Virus record (IMG/VR): IMGVR_UViG_3300029787_000055
Span: 1-55,134 of that record
DNA from: a virus
Direction: 5' to 3' (one strand)
Length of the DNA: 55,134 nucleotides
This document shows positions 22,919-32,404 of the stretch, piece after piece. The translations under genes were made by a program, and so were the position numbers. Position 1 is the first letter of the stretch, and each line of letters begins with the position of its first letter. Under the pieces are notes generated by a model. The model was not told the origin of the DNA. It ran no database searches and saw only the letters and a program-made list of their open reading frames with translations.

Positions 22919-25311
22919 TGTTTTTTAATATTTGCTAAATTTAATTGATTGTTCATCCTAGCTTGCGCTATTTTTGCGTTTTGTTCAAGCTTTGCTTGAT
23001 CAATTTCTGTTTTTTGAGCTAATTTTGCTGCATCTAGCTGTGCATCTGTCTGATCTGCCGCTGCTTTTCTTGCATTATCTTGCTCTTTAATTAATAATTC
23101 TTGTTTTTTTAGCTCTACAAGTGGATCTTGACCCTGACCTTCAAGATATTCTTGCTCTTCTGCTACCATATTCTCAGTTAATTCAGCTTGCTTGTCTGCA
23201 ATCTCTGCTTCCATCTTGTTTTGTAGCTGTTGCATTATTTCAGGAGGTATCTGTTGACCAAATTGTTGTGCTAATTCTTCTAATGTTTCTTTATTTTCTT
23301 CCATAACAAGTTGTCTAGCTAAAAAACTTATGTGTTGTGATATGTGAGCTTGCAAAGAAGCCATTGCCAAAACACTAGCTCTTACCAAAGTTGAAGACAT
23401 AAATGCTCTATGAGTTCTTATGTGAGCTGCGTGATCTTGATCTGGAAATGCTTGTAATTCTTTTGCTTTCAAAGCATTTGAATTTTCCATTGAAGGATCC
23501 ATCGGTGTTGGTTTTGGAGGTGGATTTAATATAGCTTGAATGTTTTGTACTCCAAGAGCTTGATACATTCTTCTATAAGCTTCATACACATTATGAATTT
23601 GAGGATTAGTTTGAGATAATTGTAATTGAGCTTGTGCCAATTGTATACGTTGAGACATAGAAAATATGTTTGGATCGGATACAGGTATAATATCTACTCT
23701 ATCATCAAAGTCAGTTTGTTTAATCATTCTGTTACCACCGACAACATTATATGGATATTCAGGTGGTAAATAAGTTTGGAAAACTTTTGCTAATAATTTA
23801 AATTCTACTTTTTGTGCATAATGACATCTTTTGTGAATAGCACTCATTACTTTTGTGCCTTGTTCAATCATAGCCATAGTTGTACCTACAGGATTAGCTT
23901 GATTAGAATCAGCTATCTTTGCATCAGCAACTGCTGCAAATCTTTTACCTGCATCAACACAAAAACCTAAAAGTAAAAATAAAGTTTGACTTGGCTCTTT
24001 ATAAGGTAATGGAAGTAATCCCTGTCGTAGATCACCAGATGGTGCATCTACATCCCTGAATTCTCCGGGTTGGATTGGGTTATCGTCGTCTGCAACTCGC
24101 AACCCTCTTGCCTTAAAACCGGCAGGGAGATTGGACAACGTACCTGCATCAATGAGTTGACGGAGTGCTGACGTAGCTGTCCTGGAGAGACCCCCGAGCA
24201 TGTGTATAAGACCAAAGCCATAAAAGCCAAGGCCAGGAAGAAACTTATAGTGGACAAAATATTGTATCTTTTTTCTAAGTGGATCATTTTCTTTGTAGTT
24301 TCTGTAAATAGATAATACTTTTCCGGAACCTTCATCAATTGTAACAACGTATGGAAGTCTTATACCTGTGGGTTCACCAGATTGTAAGTCTGCATCTTCA
24401 AACCCTGGTATGTCTAAATCACAATGAACTTCAAATAAAGTATATTCATTATCATCTTCTTCACCATAACTTGATGCACTTATTCCTTCTGCATCTCTGT
24501 AAGCATCTTGAACATCATCACTATTCATTACTGATGGTCTAATCTCCACATCTCTGTAAAAACCACTTACTTGACTTTTTCTTATATCATTAAAATTTTG
24601 TTTTACTAAATGAGTAACTCTTGGACTAGAAGCTAAATCAGTTGCATAGAAAGGAACTATCAAATCTTCTACTGGAACAAAAGAAGCTCTAGCTCTTTGT
24701 TCCTGTCCATCATAATAAATTTTTTTAAAAGCTGATCCTGCCAAACCTAAATTAAATAAAAGCTGATCCATTTCGGGATCGTACTCTTCCATAACATTTG
24801 TTATTTGATAATTCATGAACTCACGAACTCTTTGAGCTTGATCTTCGGTGTTCATGTCAGTTACTCCTACAATGTTACATTTAACAGGACCTCCAGAAGG
24901 AAGTAATTCTTTGTATGCTTGTGCTTGAAACTGCGTAGCTGCCTCTGCTAATAAAGGATGTGTTACACCACTTGCTCCTTGAAAAGGTCTAGCTCTTTCT
25001 TCGTATTTAAATCCTAATAATTTTATTCCATCTACGTATGATTTTTCCCAATCAGATCTAGAAGACTTATCACCCTCATACTCCGCTCTTAAATTGTTTG
25101 ATATTTTATTTAAATCATCTTCTTCTATAAACTCTGATAAGTTTGCTCCGTGAGGAATATTGACCGGTTCTGGCTCCTCAGGCATCATTTCATTTGTTTG
25201 TACTTCTATTTCTATCTCTGGTTGTGCATTTTCATCAACAGGAATAGTTCCTGCCATGCTATCTACCTGTATAGCTTCAGGTTCATTTGGTAATTGTTTC
25301 TCTATTGCCAT
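22915..25311 (-). CDS. Portal protein
   Basis: A 798-residue portal that forms the dodecameric DNA channel at one capsid vertex. It has an acidic N-terminal arm, then WEKSYVDGIKLLGFKYEERA, RPFQGASGVTHPLLAEAATQ and QAQAYKELLPSGGPVK, the core of P22/SU10-type portals. The stem/wing region follows (QRVREFMNYQITNVMEEYDP, GLAGSAFKKIYYDG). The C-terminal ~120 residues are Gln/Lys-rich coiled coil, as in podovirus barrel domains. It follows the 1246-residue gene through a TAATG junction. Size is typical of podovirus portals. Confidence 0.88.
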   Translation of the reverse strand: MAIEKQLPNEPEAIQVDSMAGTIPVDENAQPEIEIEVQTNEMMPEEPEPVNIPHGANLSEFIEEDDLNKISNNLRAEYEGDKSSRSDWEKSYVDGIKLLGFKYEERARPFQGASGVTHPLLAEAATQFQAQAYKELLPSGGPVKCNIVGVTDMNTEDQAQRVREFMNYQITNVMEEYDPEMDQLLFNLGLAGSAFKKIYYDGQEQRARASFVPVEDLIVPFYATDLASSPRVTHLVKQNFNDIRKSQVSGFYRDVEIRPSVMNSDDVQDAYRDAEGISASSYGEEDDNEYTLFEVHCDLDIPGFEDADLQSGEPTGIRLPYVVTIDEGSGKVLSIYRNYKENDPLRKKIQYFVHYKFLPGLGFYGFGLIHMLGGLSRTATSALRQLIDAGTLSNLPAGFKARGLRVADDDNPIQPGEFRDVDAPSGDLRQGLLPLPYKEPSQTLFLLLGFCVDAGKRFAAVADAKIADSNQANPVGTTMAMIEQGTKVMSAIHKRCHYAQKVEFKLLAKVFQTYLPPEYPYNVVGGNRMIKQTDFDDRVDIIPVSDPNIFSMSQRIQLAQAQLQLSQTNPQIHNVYEAYRRMYQALGVQNIQAILNPPPKPTPMDPSMENSNALKAKELQAFPDQDHAAHIRTHRAFMSSTLVRASVLAMASLQAHISQHISFLARQLVMEENKETLEELAQQFGQQIPPEIMQQLQNKMEAEIADKQAELTENMVAEEQEYLEGQGQDPLVELKKQELLIKEQDNARKAAADQTDAQLDAAKLAQKTEIDQAKLEQNAKIAQARMNNQLNLANIKKQ

Positions 25312-28300
25312 TACACTGCTACTCCTAGATCAATACTCGCTAATGCTGAGTAAGGGTTTAATTTTGTTCTTCCACCTTCTTTATACTCTTGAAATCCGAT
25401 TTTTGCTAGTTGATTTCTGTCAAAGTTATTTAAATTTCTTAAATCAATAAATACCTCTGGTTTGATAGCAACTTTATCTCCTGGAACAAGACCATAGCTT
25501 GTCATTGGTTGCATACCGTTTGTAGTTCCTTTAAAATCTCCTGAAGCTATTTCTTCCAGAATCTCAGGACGATTAAATCCATATCTTTCCATCAGATCCA
25601 TATACCCTTGAGCAAATTTCTGTGCACCATCATCAGTTTTTTTCCAAGAAAAAAATTGTTGTACATCATCACCATTTGTAACTTTAAATGATTCTCCATC
25701 TAAACCTAAAGCTTTTATTCTTTGTGCATATTCTTCCATAAGTTCATTAGCAGCTTGTGTTGCTTGTTTTCTATATATGTTATTAAATGCTATTGATGTT
25801 CCTTGACTATGAACTTGCCCTTCATAAATAACAACAGATTCTGGACTTGGTATAGCTACAAAATCCATGTTGCCCTCTATGGCTCTTTGTATTTGAGCTT
25901 TTAATATTTCTTTCATTGCATCTACCCTATTGCTATGTGGTATATCAGGAAGATTAGCATTCTTTACATCACTATATTCAGAATCAATACGAGACATCTG
26001 TTGTGATATTTTATCGTAAGCTTTGTTTTTTATTGATTCTAAATAATTACCAGGCGTTCCATAATCACCAAGAATTCTTTGTCTTAATTCATTTAAATCT
26101 GTATTGTCATCAACGATAGCTCTAGCCTTTTCATTTAGTTGTCTTTGATTTTGAGGAAGATTGTAATCTGTTGTATCATCAACATCTAACTTAACTAAAA
26201 GTTTTTTTAATTCATTTCCAAAAATTCTAGACTCTTGTTGTTTTAAAGTAGCCATTTGATCATCTGCTGTGTTTTTAGAAAACAACATAGTGTCAGGTTT
26301 GAAAACTTTTTTATCAGATTTATCTATACCTTTTAAAACATCATACTGTATCTCATCTATAAATATTCCGTTAAGACCATCCATTGTACTTCTATTAGAA
26401 GATCTAGTATGACCCCATTGATGAGGAACATCAAAGTGTGAGCTTAATCCAACTTCTTTGTAATCTTTTTGATTTTTTAATGGATTGTATGTGTATACGT
26501 CTGTTGATTGTGTTGCCCTGCCTGCATTACCAGGAAGCATGATTTGTGCGTGCTCTGCAGTAGTTCCATAATCTCTTTTTAAATTTATCATTTTAAAAAT
26601 ATGATTTCTCATTTCAGAACCAAATTGAGTTTTGTTTAAGAATTGTGATGAAGTATAAACAGTAAGAGGATAGTTATCTTTTCCTTTTGCAAAATCTAAA
26701 GCTGCAGTCTCCCCTGTTCTTCCTTGAGCCTTTTCTACTTTTCTTATGAAGTTATCAATTATATTAAATCCTCTTGTTTCAATTGCTTTTTGTTTTGCAT
26801 CCGTAAGAGTTCCATTTGCACTAAAAGACTTAGCAATAAAATTATTATAAGCATCAATTTCTTTTTTTGTACTCTTCATAAGATTGATAGGCAATCCACT
26901 AAACTTATCTACCACTGGAGTAAATCTTTGTCCTGCAGCAGGGTTAGGATTTAATGTAGTAAGACCATCTGTAAATCTAGAGTAAGCGCTCATCAAGTTA
27001 CCAAACTCAGGTTCTAAATTTAAATTACCTTGAAATGCTAAGTTTGTTGGTTTGACATTTATCTGTGATCCTCTGTTTGAATTAGCTTTCCATAAATCAA
27101 CAGCTGTTAATTTTTTATCAGAATTCTCTCGCAAATATAAACCGAAACCAGATCTATCTAGTTCTTTTGCAAATCCAGAATTTTGTAATTCCCCAAGCCA
27201 CTGCGATCCAGTCTTTGTTGTATCAGGTCCATACTTAGCTGCAATGCCTTCCATAAGTTTCGAGTACCTTTGAAACTGTACACCAAATGCATCTAGGTTT
27301 TGATTTGGTTTATAGTTTTGTGTTGACCACTTACCCGCATTTAAGTTTTGTACTTCTGCTGCTAAAGCTTCTGCACTATCAAACGAACCAATCATATTGT
27401 TTCCATCATACAATTCTAATTGTTTTGTATTTGGATTGAATCTACTATTATATCCAAAGTCTACAGATTTTGCTTTTGGAAACTGAATAAGTTCTTTTGA
27501 AGAAGTTACATTTGGATTTGAGTTATCTTCTAACTTGGCAACTTTCTTTGCAGTGCTTGCCACTTTGTTTACTTGTCCAAAACTATTTCTAACTGCTAAA
27601 GGAGCACTCATGATATTAGCAACTGGTAATCCTACCATTGTATTTATTTCTGCTTGAAGTTTGTTTACCTGCTTATCATCATAGCCATAAGCTTTCATTG
27701 CATCAGACCATACTGCACCAGGAGTCCTGACTGCGAAGTCAAGAACATCAAATATTTTTTCTCCATAAGGAGCTACAGTATTCCATATACCTTGAGTTAA
27801 AGGATCCGCGTCTTTGAGAATAGGTAGATTTCTAGCATCATACTCTTTTCCAAAACCTGAGCTAGCAGGTTCTAATAATTTACCTTTAAATATTAATCCA
27901 AGAATCCTGGACCCGTAACTTTCATCCCCTACTCCTTCTTCAAAAAATTCTTGATTCATGGCTACTCTATCAATCTTCGTATCATCTCCATCTTTTTTAC
28001 CTGGAGGCATAACGTTTCCACCTTTGAAAGGAACGCTGCTTGTTAGATTTACTCCTTTGTCTACACTTTTAATTAGTTGTGATAAGTTTGGCATGTACTC
28101 ACCATAAACATTTAATCTTCCTGAACTAGGACTCATCATTTGTATTTCTAATCCTAAATTTTTTGCATCTGTTCTTATAAAATTTAATTGAGAGTCAATA
28201 TCGTTTATTGATTGTTTCCATTTATCTAAATCTTTATTTTTTAAAGCATTGTTGTTTACAATGTTTGCTTTATCAGTTTCTAATTTTTTTATCTGTGTTT

Positions 28301-29051
28301 CTAATTTATTTTGATAAGAGTTTCTAACCTGTGTGTTCAATCCTTTTGGATTTGCTAAATACCCTTGTAGTTTTTGATTACCTTCTAAAGAATCTAAATT
28401 TCTATTTGGATTCATAGAAGCATGAGTTCTGTTTGGCACACTTCCTGTTTTATCTATAAAGGTAGATCTAACATTTGGATTGTAAAATAATCTTTCGTAT
28501 AATGCAGGGCCTCCTTTATCAACAGGGTTTGTACTAAGTGTAACATTTGTATCTACAACTTTTTGTGTATTCTTTTTTACTTTGTCATCTTGAGTTTTTA
28601 AATTAAATTTTTTGTAAGGATTAACTTTTACGGGTTGATATAATTTAGTAGTATCAACTGTGTTAGCTACCTTTAGATAAGGTTTATATTCGAACTTGCC
28701 TGGTATAACTCCATCTGCTCTTAAATAATCATAGTAAAGTCTATTTGCTACTTTTTTATCAGCTTTATTTAAATTGTTTATAATACCTGGAATAGGATTA
28801 TTTTTTGTATTATGCCAATAAGTAGGATTACCAACAAATTCTTTTTTGAATCCAATAGAGGTCATAAAAGATTTCCATGCAGCAAGCATATCTTTTTTTG
28901 TTTTTACAAGATTTTCTTTTACAATGTTTGCACTGCCTTTAGATCCAGAACCTCCAACATTAGGAGACAATCCACTTCCAAATCCAGGAGCACCTATACC
29001 TTCTGTAAAATATCCTTCTTGAAATATACCTGGTCTGTCTTTGGTAGCCAT
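25311..29051 (-). CDS. Large polyvalent-type protein, probable injected virion component
   Basis: A 1246-residue protein between terminase and portal. Around residues 875-905 it has FDVPHQWGHTRSSNR and GIFIDEIQYD, matching the hallmark H...HxR...G...EIQSD of domains found in large polyvalent phage proteins. Near residue 1060 it has GNMDFVAIPSPESVVIYEGQ, the usual second half of that module. The first ~400 residues are Lys/Asn-rich with no recognised fold; the middle has helical segments. Such proteins are thought to be packaged and injected. An enzymatic activity cannot be assigned; an internal head scaffold is an alternative. Confidence 0.6.
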   Translation of the reverse strand: MATKDRPGIFQEGYFTEGIGAPGFGSGLSPNVGGSGSKGSANIVKENLVKTKKDMLAAWKSFMTSIGFKKEFVGNPTYWHNTKNNPIPGIINNLNKADKKVANRLYYDYLRADGVIPGKFEYKPYLKVANTVDTTKLYQPVKVNPYKKFNLKTQDDKVKKNTQKVVDTNVTLSTNPVDKGGPALYERLFYNPNVRSTFIDKTGSVPNRTHASMNPNRNLDSLEGNQKLQGYLANPKGLNTQVRNSYQNKLETQIKKLETDKANIVNNNALKNKDLDKWKQSINDIDSQLNFIRTDAKNLGLEIQMMSPSSGRLNVYGEYMPNLSQLIKSVDKGVNLTSSVPFKGGNVMPPGKKDGDDTKIDRVAMNQEFFEEGVGDESYGSRILGLIFKGKLLEPASSGFGKEYDARNLPILKDADPLTQGIWNTVAPYGEKIFDVLDFAVRTPGAVWSDAMKAYGYDDKQVNKLQAEINTMVGLPVANIMSAPLAVRNSFGQVNKVASTAKKVAKLEDNSNPNVTSSKELIQFPKAKSVDFGYNSRFNPNTKQLELYDGNNMIGSFDSAEALAAEVQNLNAGKWSTQNYKPNQNLDAFGVQFQRYSKLMEGIAAKYGPDTTKTGSQWLGELQNSGFAKELDRSGFGLYLRENSDKKLTAVDLWKANSNRGSQINVKPTNLAFQGNLNLEPEFGNLMSAYSRFTDGLTTLNPNPAAGQRFTPVVDKFSGLPINLMKSTKKEIDAYNNFIAKSFSANGTLTDAKQKAIETRGFNIIDNFIRKVEKAQGRTGETAALDFAKGKDNYPLTVYTSSQFLNKTQFGSEMRNHIFKMINLKRDYGTTAEHAQIMLPGNAGRATQSTDVYTYNPLKNQKDYKEVGLSSHFDVPHQWGHTRSSNRSTMDGLNGIFIDEIQYDVLKGIDKSDKKVFKPDTMLFSKNTADDQMATLKQQESRIFGNELKKLLVKLDVDDTTDYNLPQNQRQLNEKARAIVDDNTDLNELRQRILGDYGTPGNYLESIKNKAYDKISQQMSRIDSEYSDVKNANLPDIPHSNRVDAMKEILKAQIQRAIEGNMDFVAIPSPESVVIYEGQVHSQGTSIAFNNIYRKQATQAANELMEEYAQRIKALGLDGESFKVTNGDDVQQFFSWKKTDDGAQKFAQGYMDLMERYGFNRPEILEEIASGDFKGTTNGMQPMTSYGLVPGDKVAIKPEVFIDLRNLNNFDRNQLAKIGFQEYKEGGRTKLNPYSALASIDLGVAV

Positions 29052-30526
29052 TAATAATATCTCTCCTCACCTGCGTAGTCTGGTACAGTTGGCTCTTCCC
29101 AATAATCATCAGGAAGCGTAACGAAGTTGCCTTGGCGAAAACGTAGCACGGCTTGTGTTGTTGAGTCAACATAATCGTCGTTGTCACCATAAGGAAAAGC
29201 AGCACATTCCTCTATGACTTCTTGCGCCCACCGCTCATCAGGAACCCATACCTGACCAGCTTCAAATACCGGTGCTACAGCGTTTACTCGTACATGCTTA
29301 TCATTTCCTTTGCTTGGTGTAAAGTTCGTAACAGGTATACCTACTTGTCTTAGTTCATGGGTCAGGGGTAGTCCACTCGCTTTCGCTTCGATAATGATTG
29401 TCTCGGGCTCGTACTCTTTGTACTTACCAAGAGCTTTTCTTTTTAGTTCAGGAAAGTCCCACCTGCCTTTGATTGCATCTAATAATATTAAATATACTTT
29501 GCCATCAGCTTCTGATGTAAAGACTCCCCAAGTTGTAATCGCTGAATAGTCCGCTGTTTCTTTTTTGGAGTACGCTGTATCATAACTTTGTATGATGTGT
29601 TGTATGTTGTTAGGCGGGGTTTGTGATTCCCATTTCATCCACCATTCTCTTTTGATAATAGATCCTTCTTCTGAAGTAGGAGACTGTTGCCATTGTGCTT
29701 GCCACTTCTGTTCATTCAAAGAAGCTTTGACTGATAGCAGTTCATCCTTCTTCCAATACTCAGGCCATATAGGATTGCCTGTCTTTGGAAAGATAGCAGG
29801 GAACTCAATAATATCCCACTGGTCTGCTTTGATTTCAGTTTGTGCATTCATAAGTTTTCCTGTTAAATCTTTGGTAGACCACCTTGTCATAACAATTACA
29901 ATGATACCTCCAGGTTGCAAACGTTGTCTTGGTCCTGAGGTATACCACTCGTAGGCATTATCAAATGCAGTTTCAGACAGAGCATCTTGCTCTGAGTGTG
30001 GATCATCAATGATCAGGAGATCTGCACCACGACCCGTGATTGCTCCGCCAACACCAGTTGCGAAGTACTCACCACCTTTGTTTGTTTCCCAACGACCTGC
30101 TGCTTGACTGTCCTGTGATAACTCGACGTCTGTAAAGACGCGTTTGTAGTCTTCATGGTTCATGAGGTTTCTTACCTTTCTTCCAAAGCGGAAGGCTAGT
30201 TCGCCGGTATGCGTAGCTTGTATGATCTTGGTTTTGGGAGCATGACCCATGATCCATGCTGGAAGTAGATAGGATGCAAACTCAGACTTCGTGTGCCTTG
30301 GTGGCATATTCACGATCAAACGTTTCAGTTTCTTATCTTTAATCAGTTCAAATTTTTCTGCAATTTTTTGATGATGGTATCCTGAAATAAACTCAGGCCA
30401 TACGGCCCTAACAAAATCTAAAAAATTATCTTGTGCTCTACTAGCAGTTTCTAATTCTTTTTGTCGTAGCTCCAATTTTTTTATAAGAGCTTGAGCTTCT
30501 TCAGGATTTGAAGTTTCAAAATCCAT
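29051..30526 (-). CDS. Terminase large subunit
   Basis: The 491-residue packaging motor, ATPase plus nuclease. Walker A is PPRHTKS at residues 75-81, in LIVNMPPRHTKSEFASYLLP. Walker B is LLIIDDPHSEQDA at 160-172. QATHTGELAFRFGRKVRN and the coupling motif VMTRWSTKDLTG follow. The RNase H-like nuclease begins at IIQSYDTAYSKKETADYSAI with Asp residues in the usual places. It pairs with TerS at 33431-33919, from which it is split by nuclease genes and a repeat-rich region. Confidence 0.93.
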   Translation of the reverse strand: MDFETSNPEEAQALIKKLELRQKELETASRAQDNFLDFVRAVWPEFISGYHHQKIAEKFELIKDKKLKRLIVNMPPRHTKSEFASYLLPAWIMGHAPKTKIIQATHTGELAFRFGRKVRNLMNHEDYKRVFTDVELSQDSQAAGRWETNKGGEYFATGVGGAITGRGADLLIIDDPHSEQDALSETAFDNAYEWYTSGPRQRLQPGGIIVIVMTRWSTKDLTGKLMNAQTEIKADQWDIIEFPAIFPKTGNPIWPEYWKKDELLSVKASLNEQKWQAQWQQSPTSEEGSIIKREWWMKWESQTPPNNIQHIIQSYDTAYSKKETADYSAITTWGVFTSEADGKVYLILLDAIKGRWDFPELKRKALGKYKEYEPETIIIEAKASGLPLTHELRQVGIPVTNFTPSKGNDKHVRVNAVAPVFEAGQVWVPDERWAQEVIEECAAFPYGDNDDYVDSTTQAVLRFRQGNFVTLPDDYWEEPTVPDYAGEERYY

Positions 30527-30715
30527 TTGGTAGTTCTACAATTTTTTAAAAATTTTTTCAAGACTACATCTTTTTTTGGTAGTGGGGGGAGGCTGTCTGA
30601 CTGTTCAAAACTTTGTTGTAAGGTCAAGTCTACACACAACAGGGGGAGAGGGGGGTTTGCCAAATTTTGCAGGTTTCAGGTAAAACCAAGATGACTAACT
30701 AACTTTAAAACGCAG

Positions 30716-30740
30716 AACACCCCACGACTAATGGGGTGTT
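30716..30740 (-). terminator. Perfect 9-bp hairpin upstream of TerL
   Basis: AACACCCCA and TGGGGTGTT pair perfectly around a 7-base loop, in the gene-free 30527-30759 stretch that precedes TerL. In the minus direction CTGCGTTTT follows, so the T run is delayed and termination would be partial. It may separate the 30760-31485 genes from the late TerL message or protect RNA ends. The rest of that gap shows no other feature. Confidence 0.5.
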
Positions 30741-30759
30741 AGGTATTTAATATTATGTA

Positions 30760-30864
30760 TTAGATTGATTGGATTGGTGTTGTTGCAACAAACCAAAACC
30801 ATAGGATAAATAAAAGTATCAAGGCAGTAGACACCACCTTGATAAGATATAAAATATACTTCAT
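30760..30864 (-). CDS. Single-TM mini-protein (34 aa)
   Basis: A 35-codon frame whose ATG overlaps the stop codon of 30861-31118 (ATGA). The product MKYILYLIKVVSTALILLFI continues LWFWFVATTP, one membrane span with a short tail. The coupling and a stop just before the hairpin support a real gene. Function unknown. Confidence 0.5.
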   Translation of the reverse strand: MKYILYLIKVVSTALILLFILWFWFVATTPIQSI

Positions 30865-31118
30865 TGTTCTTTAGACAATCCGAAGTTAGTTGCTAACTTC
30901 GTTGCTAATTCAATTCCGAATTGTTTGATAACTTCGTTATCTTTATTCTTTAGTATGAATTGAAATATCTCTTGATCTAAAAACCCAGCCAATAATTGCC
31001 AATTGATTTCTTTACTCATGTTGTTGACGATTGGCATATCACTTCGTGAAGTGCTAACGGGGTTATCCCCGTTAGTAGTAATTAAGCTAGTTAATTGAGT
31101 TAAATCATAGTTAGGCAT
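30861..31118 (-). CDS. Hypothetical protein (85 aa)
   Basis: An 85-residue protein with polar N-terminus (MPNYDLTQLTSLITTNGDNP) and a helical C-terminal half (INWQLLAGFLDQEIFQFILK, GIELATKLATNFGL). No motif recognised. It overlaps the next-upstream gene by 8 bases and the TM mini-gene by 4, so the three form one coupled set behind the promoter-like element at 31543-31562. Confidence 0.5.
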   Translation of the reverse strand: MPNYDLTQLTSLITTNGDNPVSTSRSDMPIVNNMSKEINWQLLAGFLDQEIFQFILKNKDNEVIKQFGIELATKLATNFGLSKEQ

Positions 31119-31485
31119 TATTACCTACTTTCAACATCTTGATAAGTTCATTATCAACATTAACACCAACCCCACTAATGTTTTTAATACTAACACTAGT
31201 TGAAGTCTTATAAGGTATTGCAATCTTTTTAGATGTTAATAACTTCTTAACTTCAGATTGGTTAAGTATATCTCTTTGAGTTTGAGATATAGCGTAAGTC
31301 TCGTTGCCATGTTCAAAAACAAAATTCTTTTTATCATTTACTAATTTATGATTAGTAACGATTTCAGTAAATTCGTTTTTTAATTGGTTAACTAACTTAT
31401 CAATACTATTTTTAATATCTAAAGCAGTTCTATACTCAATAAGAGTTGATATTGCTTTTTGATTAAGTTTAGATTTTTTAGTCAT
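31111..31485 (-). CDS. Hypothetical protein (124 aa)
   Basis: A 124-residue basic, largely helical protein (STLIEYRTALDIKNSIDKLV, QLKNEFTEIVTNHKLVNDKK) with a C-terminal beta-like part (SVSIKNISGVGVNVDNEL). GAGGT lies five bases before the ATG. First gene after the AATAAGTTATAA element. No family recognised; the helix-then-KKNFVFEHGNETY layout faintly recalls small phage recombination accessory proteins, which is only an impression. Confidence 0.5.
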   Translation of the reverse strand: MTKKSKLNQKAISTLIEYRTALDIKNSIDKLVNQLKNEFTEIVTNHKLVNDKKNFVFEHGNETYAISQTQRDILNQSEVKKLLTSKKIAIPYKTSTSVSIKNISGVGVNVDNELIKMLKVGNNA

Positions 31486-31542
31486 TATAACCTCTTTCTA
31501 AATGGTTAAATCAATTAATTATTAATTGATTTAATAACACTA

Positions 31543-31562
31543 GCTATATTATAACTTATTAC
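31543..31562 (-). promoter_or_regulatory. Promoter-like element, copy 1 of the AATAAGTTATAA motif
   Basis: On the minus strand TAATAAGTTATAATATAG lies about 65 bases before the ATG of 31111-31485. It holds a perfect TATAAT but no convincing -35 at normal spacing. The 12-mer AATAAGTTATAA recurs exactly at 32281-32292 and 35957-35968, each time shortly upstream of minus-strand genes. Confidence 0.45.
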
Positions 31563-31650
31563 AACAATAAAATAAATTAATTGTTGATAACTTTCAAACC
31601 CAAGCGATCCAGACTTCTTGAAACTTTTAATACTTGACGGCAACTCGGTT

Positions 31651-31715
31651 CGGCCGGCCGAACTTTTCTACTAATAGTAAGGAAGGACTGGTGAGGCTGC
31701 CATCGCTGGTATTTT
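31651..31715. repeat. 65-bp palindromic-head element, copy R1
   Basis: It begins with the GC palindrome of the family; here GTTCGGCCGGCCGAAC is a perfect 16-bp palindrome. It continues CTTTTCTACTAATAGTAAG, GGCTGCC, and ends GGTATTTT, exactly 65 bases from head to tail. The stop codon of the 38-residue gene begins at the next base. GC content contrasts with the AT-rich surroundings. Confidence 0.7.
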
Positions 31716-31832
31716 TTACAGTAGCAAAAACAGCAGAAATGCGCCAATCCATTCAAGCCAGGATCCTTGAGATGCTGCAGCAGCTCCCAGGGCTATCAAC
31801 AGGGTCATAAAAATTGGCAGAATACTTGACAT
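31716..31832 (-). CDS. Single- or double-TM mini-protein (38 aa)
   Basis: A 39-codon frame between repeats R1 and R2. The product starts MSSILPIFMTLLIALGAAAA and ends WIGAFLLFLLL, nearly all hydrophobic with two short spans or one long hairpin. Its stop codon abuts R1. The upstream ribosome site is weak (CGGGT). It resembles phage-encoded membrane mini-proteins; function unknown. Confidence 0.42.
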   Translation of the reverse strand: MSSILPIFMTLLIALGAAAASQGSWLEWIGAFLLFLLL

Positions 31833-31864
31833 TTTAAATTACCCGAAGCTCAGTTTTACCACTC

Positions 31865-31929
31865 CGGCCGGCCGGAAACTTTCTACTATAAGTAAGCAAC
31901 CTTACAGAGGCTGCCGTCGAAGGTATTTT
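31865..31929. repeat. 65-bp palindromic-head element, copy R2
   Basis: Head TCCGGCCGGCCGGA (14-bp palindrome), middle AAACTTTCTACTATAAGTAAG split by variable bases, GGCTGCC, tail GGTATTTT; 65 bases exactly, as in R1 and R4. It lies two bases beyond the stop codon of 31932-32252 in the direction of transcription. Confidence 0.72.
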
Positions 31930-31931
31930 CT

Positions 31932-32252
31932 TCATGTGGCCACAATCATCTCCTGCATCCTGGTCCATGCATCATAAGCTTTAATCTTTGAAAGATTAAC
32001 ATGTGCACCATCTCCCCAATCCAGGAACCAGTATTCCAGCCGATGGATCTCATAGTTTTCGTTAACGTATGCGCGGAGCTCATCCGATGGACCACCCCAG
32101 CTGAACTGCCAACGCCAGTACCCTTCTACTTGGTCATTGAATGTGTGTGGTTCTACATAGTCAAAGCCCAACCAATCATATTCAGGATCCTTCAGGTCTT
32201 TCTGTCTATCTTTCCACTGGTCTTCTACTAAATCTTTACATCTCTCAGTCAT
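31932..32252 (-). CDS. Conserved phage protein, Trp/Tyr-rich (106 aa)
   Basis: A 106-residue acidic, aromatic-rich protein: WKDRQKDLKDPEYDWLGFDY, TFNDQVEGYWRWQFSWGGPS and IHRLEYWFLDWGDGAHVNLS. I recall the FSWGGPSDE...YRIEYWFxDWxDGA pattern from many phages and marine bacteria, without a known function. It is the only gene between repeats R2 and R3 and has its own strong promoter candidate 22 bases upstream. Confidence 0.65.
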   Translation of the reverse strand: MTERCKDLVEDQWKDRQKDLKDPEYDWLGFDYVEPHTFNDQVEGYWRWQFSWGGPSDELRAYVNENYEIHRLEYWFLDWGDGAHVNLSKIKAYDAWTRMQEMIVAT

Positions 32253-32273
32253 CGTTCTACCTTTCTAATGTTA

Positions 32274-32302
32274 TATATAGTTATAACTTATTATAATGTC
32301 AA
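32274..32302 (-). promoter_or_regulatory. Sigma70-type promoter upstream of 31932-32252
   Basis: On the minus strand TTGACA (32297-32302) and TATATA (32274-32279) are separated by exactly 17 bases, and the spacer itself holds the conserved 12-mer AATAAGTTATAA. The gene start follows 22 bases later. The -35 is a perfect consensus. Confidence 0.65.
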
Positions 32303-32404
32303 CACCTGCTTCAAAGTTTTTCCTGGCAGCTGCTGCCTGGCTCGGGCTGCAAACCTTCCTCAAAACTCCAAGTAATCAGCCATTTTTTTTGAGGCAAAAC
32401 AGAC

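Noticed and set aside
30481-30663. 60-codon minus-strand frame upstream of TerL
   Set aside because: It overlaps the TerL start in a different frame, and its product is Pro/Leu-rich without a motif; it lies in the gap after the 30716 hairpin.
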